DNA of 64,000 nucleotides from Amaurobius ferox (taxonomy: Eukaryota; Arthropoda; Arachnida; Araneae; Amaurobiidae), in the NCBI GenBank assembly GCA_951213105.1, contig OX578155.1:35254484-35318483 (forward strand). The letters run 5' to 3'. Positions 57,231 to 64,000 of the stretch are shown piece after piece. The position numbers and the translations under genes are program-made. The notes under the pieces are model-generated. The model was not told the origin of the DNA. It worked only from the letters and a program-made list of their open reading frames with translations, and searched no databases. Positions within the stretch are counted from its first letter, which is position 1. Each line of letters begins with the position of its first letter.

Positions 57231-58680
57231 TTTTTTTCGTAAATTTGCTTACAAAGGGGGCCAGGATGTTCTTCAGATCTGACCGTGAAGATAATTTTGT
57301 ATAGCTAGAACAGAGATTCTTTAACTTCTTTTTAGGAGCATTGTATTAAATATTTTAACAGAATATTGTGATTAAAAATGTCATCTAGTATACTATAGGA
57401 ATTTGCACATGATTGTGAATTTTAAGTTTCTTTATATTATATACTCCATACAAAGAACGGGTATGCTGCTAATAACTTAAATGTTCTTAAACATTTGTCG
57501 AGCTACTTTAATACTATATGTCTTTTATTCCTTTGATAATATAGTGGACAACACACAAAATTCTGAAGATAAATGAATACTTAACATTATTTTATTAAAA
57601 AATTCACTTCTGCTCATCTTGACTCAAAATTGTCTTGACCGCTACCTTCCTGTACATCTGTGTCAGTCTTCATGCTCTGTGTCAATGCTAATAAAACACA
57701 CAGGACAAAATTAAAGTTTGGCTGGAAATAATCTTGACAATTTCACACTTTTTTCTTATTGGCCCTAAATCCACTTAATGAGCATTGAAAATTTTTGCTA
57801 TTTGATTGGAAATTCAACTGCACATTTTTTAATTCATTAAAATAGCAGTCATAACATATGTAATTATCAATGGCTGCTTAAGGATCAATGTTCATTGTAT
57901 GTATTCCTCCCTTATGTGTGCATTCACATTAAAAGGTTAGCCCTACAACCTTTAATTTTTACCAAATGTGTCTAAAGCCAGTTAATAAGGAGTTCTTTAA
58001 GACATTGATTTCTGAGTTTGTTATTTACTTAAGGTTTAACCCCCTGTAAATAACTTACTTAATAAGGTATAAACATAATTAGTTACTTGTTATTTAATTG
58101 TTTTTCACTATTGTTTGATACAATTTGTCTGAATGAACTTTGTGACTCATAAAACAACTATGACCAACTCATTCAAATTATGCCACTATACTTTAACCTA
58201 TGTAGATCTATCAAATAAAATTGTTAAAATATGTACATTATAATTGTGGTACATGTGAGATAAATTCGGTTAATATAGATTTTTTTTTTAAATGAAAATA
58301 TCTCACGTTATTTCAAAGTGTAGTCTGTTCAAACACATTCCAGTTTCTTATTTCCTAATCATATATCTAGTAAATTTTGGAACATTTTAGATTGAGATGA
58401 GTCTGGATGGCATTCATTAATTGAGGTAGCATCTGCAATTTTAATTTTTCAAATTTTTCTTGATTTCTGAGAATGATAGCTTGCATTCTCTCAAATTAAA
58501 TTTATTGCTAGAAGGCTGATTACAATTTTTTTTTTATTTTATGATTTATGTACATGCATGTTGGTCGGTTATCATACAAAAACAGTAGAGATATAGGATA
58601 GAGAAGAGACAATAAAAGAGATAAATATAAGAAAATAATTATCAATTATATTTAAAACTTTTAAGGGTATAATTTAAGAG
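57231..58680. other. No gene recognised, AT-rich spacer
   Basis: Low-complexity AT sequence with no ORF longer than about 60 codons and no repeat that I can define. Confidence 0.5.
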
Positions 58681-58685
58681 GAATG

Positions 58686-58776
58686 CAACGGATATCCGGT
58701 GAACATCCGGCTATTAAACCGGATATTTAACAGTAGCCGGATATTAGGATTATCCGGCGGGATATCCGGTCATATA
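58686..58776. repeat. Cluster of ATCCGG / CCGGAT words
   Basis: In 90 bp of otherwise AT-rich DNA there are at least six ATCCGG or CCGGAT words in both orientations, including two GGATATCCGG palindromes at about 58690 and 58761. The pattern could fold into hairpins and may be a remnant of a DNA-transposon end; the class is not established. Confidence 0.55.
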
Positions 58777-59740
58777 AATAATATGCAAAATAAGTATTTT
58801 TAATAACTCAATTAATAGTAATATTAAAATTTTCAGGTTTCTCAATTTTTATTATAGTTTCTTAAACTAAACCTTCATTTTATTACTTAATATACATTCA
58901 AAATCTCTTCTTTACATTCAGTATCTTTGATAATGAATATTACTTTTACGATTTACATTACAAATTAAAAATAAATTTCCTGTCAACAGCATTCATTTTT
59001 TTTTTTTACATTAGTAATTAAACATTTAGAAGACACAAATATTTCAAACGTCGTAAAAAAAATTAAAAATTTGTATCCCATTTTAATATTTTCAAATTAT
59101 GATGAAAAAAGAGTAATATATTTCATTACTTAGTAATAAGTGATGAGATATAGATTATTTAAAGGAAAAAAAGGGGTGTGGGGGGAGGTAGTATTTTTAG
59201 AGCAATCTTTTTGGGTGAAAATGAATTCAATTTTAAAATTAAGCTTATTTCTTTCCCCTAAAAATTTTGTAATTAATTTATTGACATCATTACAACAAAT
59301 TATAATATTGGAAATAAAAGTACTTATGATTTCTATTTCTATTATTTATCAAGTTATCTGTGATATATATATAGGAATTTAAAAAGTGATAAGGTTTTTA
59401 AATTCTTGGTTGCTATAATTATAACTGGAATTTTATTTTAAGCAGTCGCTACTAAATATTAAGAAGTTAACAAGTGTAATTATATTAATAACCAGTTGAT
59501 AATCATTAAGTACACTTAACGCTTAAGCTTTGATGGCCGTTTTAATAGTGGCTACTGCTGGTTTCGATTTGTATTAGTTGCTTTAAAATATATATTTCTT
59601 CAGAATTAAGAATTTAACTTAGATACAATCATGTAAAAATAAACAAACGAATGAGAAGAAAAATTAAATAGGAACAGCAGCACAACCAGAAATTTTTTTC
59701 TAGATATTCGTTCTATAAAGGGATTTTCTAGATGCTCGTT
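58777..59740. other. No gene recognised, AT-rich spacer
   Basis: An 80-codon frame at 59140-59382 lacks domains. A short direct repeat (AGATNNTCGTTCTAT with TTTTCTAGAT) lies at 59690-59740, next to the end of element 5. Confidence 0.5.
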
Positions 59741-61844
59741 CTATCTACCTACGTTGACTTTGATACGCCATTTGATCAGCCATTGTGTCAGCTTGTCCAG
59801 ATAACTTTGTAAAATGCTGTGCACGATTTGTGTCTGTTTGTGATGAGTGATCAGGGCAGTGTCGTCGGCATATAAGCCAAGGGAGACACCGGGGGAACGT
59901 GGAAGATCATTAATGTAAAGGTTGAACAGTTTGGGTCCAACAAGGGAACCTTGCGGGACCCCGCTGAGAACATTCCTGGGAGAGGATAAAATGTCGGAAA
60001 CACGGACGGCAAAACTTCGACCTGTGAGATATGAATGAAAAATATGGATAAGATTTGGAGGGAAGGAGCGTTTGATAAGCTTAAATAGGAGCCCATTTAT
60101 CCACACCTTATCAAACGCCTTCTGTAGATCCAGAAAAACAATGGACGAGCTTTCGCGCTTGCTACGCGCCTCATGAACGAGCTCTACGACCCGCAGCAAC
60201 TGGTGCTGTGTGGAATGTTTCTTCCTGAACCCATATTGTTCAGGAATAACTATTTTCCTCAGGTCGCAGAACTCGTCCATGCGACGCAGTAAGACAAACT
60301 CGAAAAGCTTCGAAAGACCAGAGAGAAGAGAAATCGGACGGTAGTTGACCGCAAGTGAATGGTCAAGACCTGGCTTGGGGAGGGGAGCAACAATGGCTAC
60401 CTTCCAAGCCCCAGGGAAATAGTTGTGACGTAAGAGGAGGTTGAAGAGCTTAACTATATAATTATATAGTAAAGAAGGCAAGCTCTTCAACATCGTGGAG
60501 GTGATGAGATCCTTCCCAGGAGCTTTGTTCTTCTTGAGTTTTTGAATACGGGGCTGCAGCTCTTTCCAAGTGACATCAGTCAGTGTATAAGGAATAGGTG
60601 TTGTGATGAACTGTTCAACCTTGGCGTCCACGAACGCAACCGTCCTAGGATCGATTACGTCGTGGTGTGGTTCAAACTGGCTTCTAAGACTGTCTGCAAG
60701 CAGCTCAGCCTTCTGTGTGTGAGAAGTTGCCCTGAAGTTGGGACCTTCAAGGGTCGGAATGTGTGTTTTGTGCCTACGATAACGTGAGGTTGCCCTCCAA
60801 ATGGTGTTGTCTTTAGTCGTTAGGGACTCAACATAAGTGTTCCATCGTGCACTACTATAAGCTTTGATCTTGGCTCTCACCTGAGACCGTACAAAGTTCA
60901 GCTCACGTTTGATGGCAGGGTCTCTGCTGGCCTGCCAGTCTCTACGCAGATGGTTGCGTGTTCTGATCATCTCCTTGATGTCCTGTGGAAGTTTGTGATG
61001 GTCCACCTTGTTGCTCTTGGGCCAAGAGGATGCAGAGTAGGCATTTCGTATCATTGACTCGAGATTTCCCACCTCTGCATCCAGTTGGTCCACAGTATTG
61101 GCAACGGGGGGGGGGGGGAGCTCCTTAGCAAGGAGTTCCTTAAACCTATTCCAGTTTGTACAGAGCTTTGCAGTATTCCGGATGCTGTAGTTATCCAGCT
61201 CCAGGGTGTAGATAACTGGGAGATGATCAGATGGGAGCTCGTTGAATGCCTCCATGCAATAGGTATAAGGCATATTGCTGGTGACCGCAAAGTCAAGGAC
61301 GTTTTCCAGATGTGTTGGATCACCTGGAGCTACTATCTCGAGGTTCCTCTCATCGGCCCAGCGTTTAAGCCGGGAGCCGCGAGAGTTCGCATGAGGGCAG
61401 TTCCAGGCAGGGTGCTTGGCATTGAAGTCACCAGCGACTATTGCATGGGGCGAGATCTTGAAGAGAGACTGCAGGTCAGAGAGGACGGAGTTGACAGGAG
61501 CAGACACAATGGTGATCTCCGGGTTGTTCGGCAAGGCGATTTGAACAATGGTGGCCTCCCCCACCCTCATGGGGGGGGAGGCGGGAGTGCGGCAAGCCGC
61601 GACGAACATAGATTGCTGTGCCACCTGCGGGGTGATTGCTAACTAGAGGCCTGTCGCCATTGTATAAGTCATAGTTAGCAATCTTGCAAGATTTCCCTGG
61701 ACTGAAGTGGGTCTCTTGGACCAAAAACAAATCTAAGTTATATGCTATACAAAAGTCCCTAGCTTCATTGATTTTACCTCTAAGTCCATTGGCATTCCAG
61801 ATGCCAATGGTAAGATTCTTCAAGTTCCTTGCGCGAGAAACCAT
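59741..61844 (-). pseudogene. Element 5: ORF2 (endonuclease/RT) of a Jockey-like non-LTR retrotransposon, 3'-truncated
   Basis: The start MVSRARNLKNL at 61844 leads into endonuclease motifs IWNANG, LVQETHF, GDFNAKHPAWNC and PSDHLP. The frame changes at a C8 run (plus 61571-61578). The remaining 627-codon frame carries the RT: KKNKAPGKD, YRPISLL, FLDLQKAFDKVW, GVPQGS and YADD (residues 585-588). It stops 40 residues after YADD (KWRIKVN), so the C-terminal RT region is missing. A C13 run in the endonuclease-RT linker (61106-61118) is in frame here. ORF1 and a poly-A tail are absent. It is less AT-rich than elements 2 and 4 and looks like a different lineage within the group. Confidence 0.85.
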
Positions 61845-61974
61845 TCATTTATTAAAAATTAATTAAAATCTTAATTCACTTGAACCATCCCCTCGTAGAA
61901 GTTCAGAAAATATTCTAAGTCCCCAACTCCTTTCGCAGGGAAGATATCATTCATTCAGCATCTGTTTACAAGTC

Positions 61975-62046
61975 TCAAACTGTATACTGGTTAAAGCACT
62001 GTCCTACGGTGCAAGGGGTCCCCAGTTCGAATCCAGCTCAGTCCAG
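61975..62046 (+). other. tRNA-like sequence with box A and box B
   Basis: TACTGGTTAAAGCACTG (box A-like) is followed by AGTTCGAATCC (box B). The T-stem does not pair (CCCAG against CCAGC) and no acceptor stem is evident. It is therefore a tRNA pseudogene or SINE-head fragment rather than a working tRNA. Confidence 0.4.
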
Positions 62047-62107
62047 AACCAATTCTTTCCTTTTAGCCAACACAGTTCTCCAACCTGTCCATAGAGGGCG
62101 CTACCAA

Positions 62108-62310
62108 AATTTCCAAGATGGCCGCCAAGTTTTTCAACCCCACTGTCTGTGTCAGTACATGACGTCAGCCGATAATCGTATCGGGTGACGTCATCCGATA
62201 AGATAAGCCGATGATGTCATCCGATAAGATAAGCCGATGACGTCATTTGATAAGATCAGATTAGATAAGCCGATGACGTCATCGGGACGGCGGTATGGAT
62301 GACGTCGGCG
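62108..62310 (+). promoter_or_regulatory. Promoter-like array: YY1-type site, six CRE-type and several GATA motifs
   Basis: CAAGATGGCCGCC (about 62115) matches the YY1/Pho consensus. Perfect TGACGTCA occurs at 62160, 62186, 62238 and 62274, with variants TGATGTCA (62212) and TGACGTCG (62300). GATAAG occurs at 62197, 62202, 62223, 62228, 62249 and 62264. Part of the array is a ~26-bp tandem unit. It lies 140-290 bp upstream of the element 6 ORF1 start and upstream of element 5 in the other direction, so it may be the internal promoter of element 6. Confidence 0.5.
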
Positions 62311-64000
62311 GTATGGATGGCGCTTTGCCGCAAAACCGCTACTTCTTTACTACTACCTGAGACTATTGCACGTGGTGACTTTTAGTGCTAGCCTGGGTAT
62401 AATTGTACCAAGTTTTGTTAAAATATATCGGGCTAAGCTAATCAAGATGTTTTCACCGGAGGAAAAAGAGAAATTACTGCTTATTAAAGATTTATTTGTT
62501 AAGAGCTTTGGAAAAACAGAGGAGGAGGTACAGGAGAAACTAGAGGAATATAATTGGATTTCAAAGGAAAGTGTACAAACTGAGGGACGACAGGAGATAG
62601 CCGAGATGCCTAGGCCTAAAGGCAAGAATCCCAACGACAGTAAGGAGATACCCCAAGACAAAGAGGAGGACGTGAAAGGCAGACAGACCAAGAGTAAGGA
62701 AAAAAATATTTTCGAAAGGCACAGGAAGGACAAGGAAAAAGAGATTCTCAGCTGGGCATATGCCATGGAGATCGACGAGGAGGAAAAGAAAAGACTTGGA
62801 CGGAGCAGCACGTGCTTAGAAGCTGGGACGACAGGCGCACAAGACTCCTGAACACTTCACATCCTTCGCTGCCAGATGCGAAGCAAGCGTGGGATATACC
62901 CCTGAGACACCCAAAAATGAAGCCTTCGATATCCACAGACACTGTGGGATCTATGACTGGGCCAAGAGACACCTGGATGCCGAAATCGCCATCGGGGAAG
63001 CCGAGGACATCGACAAGGCGGCACTCATCAAAGAGATATTGGTAAGCATAACTTCTGATGCTATCTTGCTAGCGGATACCCCTACCCCTGAGAACCTCTT
63101 GGATAGGAAATCCTATCAGGCTACTGCTTATGTCATCAAAACATGGAATAGCTTATCTGAGGAATTTTTGTATAGTCAATACAAAATCAAAATCGCGAAA
63201 TCTTTCAAACTAAATTTTGAGCTCCCGCGCAGGAAGCTTAATGACGAGATTACGGCTGCTGAGTTAGCTGAGGCCATGCCACGTGAGGCTGCATCTAGTA
63301 AGGACATCCCTCTTCTTAAAAAAAAATTCATGCCGCTTGATAATCAGGAAGAAGAGAATGGAAATAGTGACCCAAAACCTAATCCCAAAATTTCTTCCTT
63401 CTATGTTGACTCCTCGAGTAATTGGGGAGCCCTCATAGAAGAATTAAACAAAACTTTAGCCACTAAAATTGAAGGACTTCTGATGAGGAGGGTGATTAGG
63501 TTCACTCCTGGATCCGTTGAGGATTACAGGAGCGTACAGACTCACCTGACTCAGAATAAAATCCCTTTTAGCTCCATATGCTTAAAAAACGGAAGACCAA
63601 AAAAAGTAGTGATAAAAGGGCTGCCAATCAACACTAGCATAGACTCTATTAAAGAAGCTATATCCCGTGAAGGATTCAGGATTGTTAGGATTTCACAGCT
63701 TAGAAATCGTCGTGATAGGTCACCTCTCCCCATTTTCTTGGTCTGCCTAGAGCCGGCTGAGGGGTGGGAGAAAATTTACAACCTCACCTCCATTCTCTAC
63801 ATGAGAATCGTAGTGCAAGCCTTCAAATCAAAAGGAGTAAAAATTTGTTACAATTGTCAAAATTATAACCATTCTTCGGATAATTGCTCGCTTCCCGCCA
63901 GGTGTTTAAAATGCGGAGAAAACCATCAAACTCGCGAATGCCTTAAGCCTAGGGACCTTCCGGCAAAGTGTGCTAATTGTGGTGGGGCCCACCCCGCCAA
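62311..64000 (+). mobile_element. Element 6: Jockey-like non-LTR retrotransposon, 5' part (continues beyond window)
   Basis: This is the only clearly plus-strand non-LTR element in the window. It has a leader (possibly including the CRE/GATA array) and most of ORF1; ORF2 would lie beyond 64000. The true 5' end is not defined. Confidence 0.75.
62447..64000 (+). CDS. ORF1 of element 6: zinc-knuckle nucleic-acid-binding protein, one frame break, partial
   Basis: The start MFSPEEKEKLLLIKDLF at 62447 is preferred because upstream in-frame codons to 62366 look like leader. The Lys/Glu-rich N terminus reads to a TGA at 62849. The frame must shift between 62820 and 62848 to continue as HFTSFAARCEASVGY... 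and then stays open to the window edge. It encodes a helical region, an acidic low-complexity segment, the PRE_C2HC-type region (SFYVDSSSNW, DYRSVQTHL, FSSICLKN, KVVIKGLP) and knuckles CYNCQNYNHSSDNC (from 63846), CLKCGENHQTREC and the start of CANCGGAHPA. Unlike the breaks in elements 1-3, this one is not in a C run. Confidence 0.8.

Noticed and set aside
61975..62046. Functional tRNA gene
   Set aside because: Box A and B are present, but the T-stem does not pair and no acceptor stem can be formed.

Overview
The window is AT-rich, repeat-dense eukaryotic DNA, most likely from an arthropod and possibly a spider or other arachnid. The reasons are Jockey/X-element-like non-LTR retrotransposons with a zinc-knuckle ORF1 and an endonuclease/reverse-transcriptase ORF2, tRNA-derived SINEs, a tandem C2H2 zinc-finger sequence with TGEKPF-type linkers, and long intergenic DNA without ORFs. 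No bacterial-style operon, ribosome-binding site, origin or CRISPR array is present. I recognise no complete host housekeeping gene. Species is inference; no search could be run.

Layout. 0-3 kb: a SINE, a mariner-like end, an interspersed repeat, and nested in it a foldback element with 340-bp arms and TTAA duplications. 3.0-9.1 kb: a 425-bp tandem duplication whose second copy is split by a 5.3-kb non-LTR element (element 1, minus). 13.3-20.9 kb: element 2 (minus, near full length, poly-A tail) and element 3 (minus, ORF1 only). 23-27 kb: SINEs, including an eight-unit tandem SINE array, and short elements with GGGCGCCCATAG ends. 31.3-38.4 kb: a 700-bp repeat in inverted copies 5.3 kb apart plus a third partial copy, a truncated non-LTR fragment (element 4, minus), and a short ORF beside one arm. 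39.3 kb: a THAP-like zinc-finger remnant. 43.2-44.8 kb: five diverged ~298-bp tandem units. 48.3-49.9 kb: a zinc-finger array with an open centre and decayed ends. 50.3-51.8 kb: a 1.4-kb non-autonomous DNA transposon carrying a 46-bp tandem array. 59.7-64 kb: element 5 (minus, ORF2 only, 3'-truncated) and element 6 (plus, ORF1, running off the window), divergently arranged around a block with YY1-like, CRE and GATA motifs.

How the genes work together. Each complete non-LTR element would make an ORF1 nucleic-acid-binding protein (PRE_C2HC-type region, three zinc knuckles, Pro-rich tract, C-terminal helical region) and an ORF2 endonuclease/reverse transcriptase for target-primed reverse transcription. 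ORF2 starts overlap ORF1 stops by 4 to 11 nt, which suggests coupled translation. Most frame breaks in these ORFs fall in runs of C on the coding strand, so either C-run slippage, sequencing error in C runs, or real frame switching decides whether the elements are intact.
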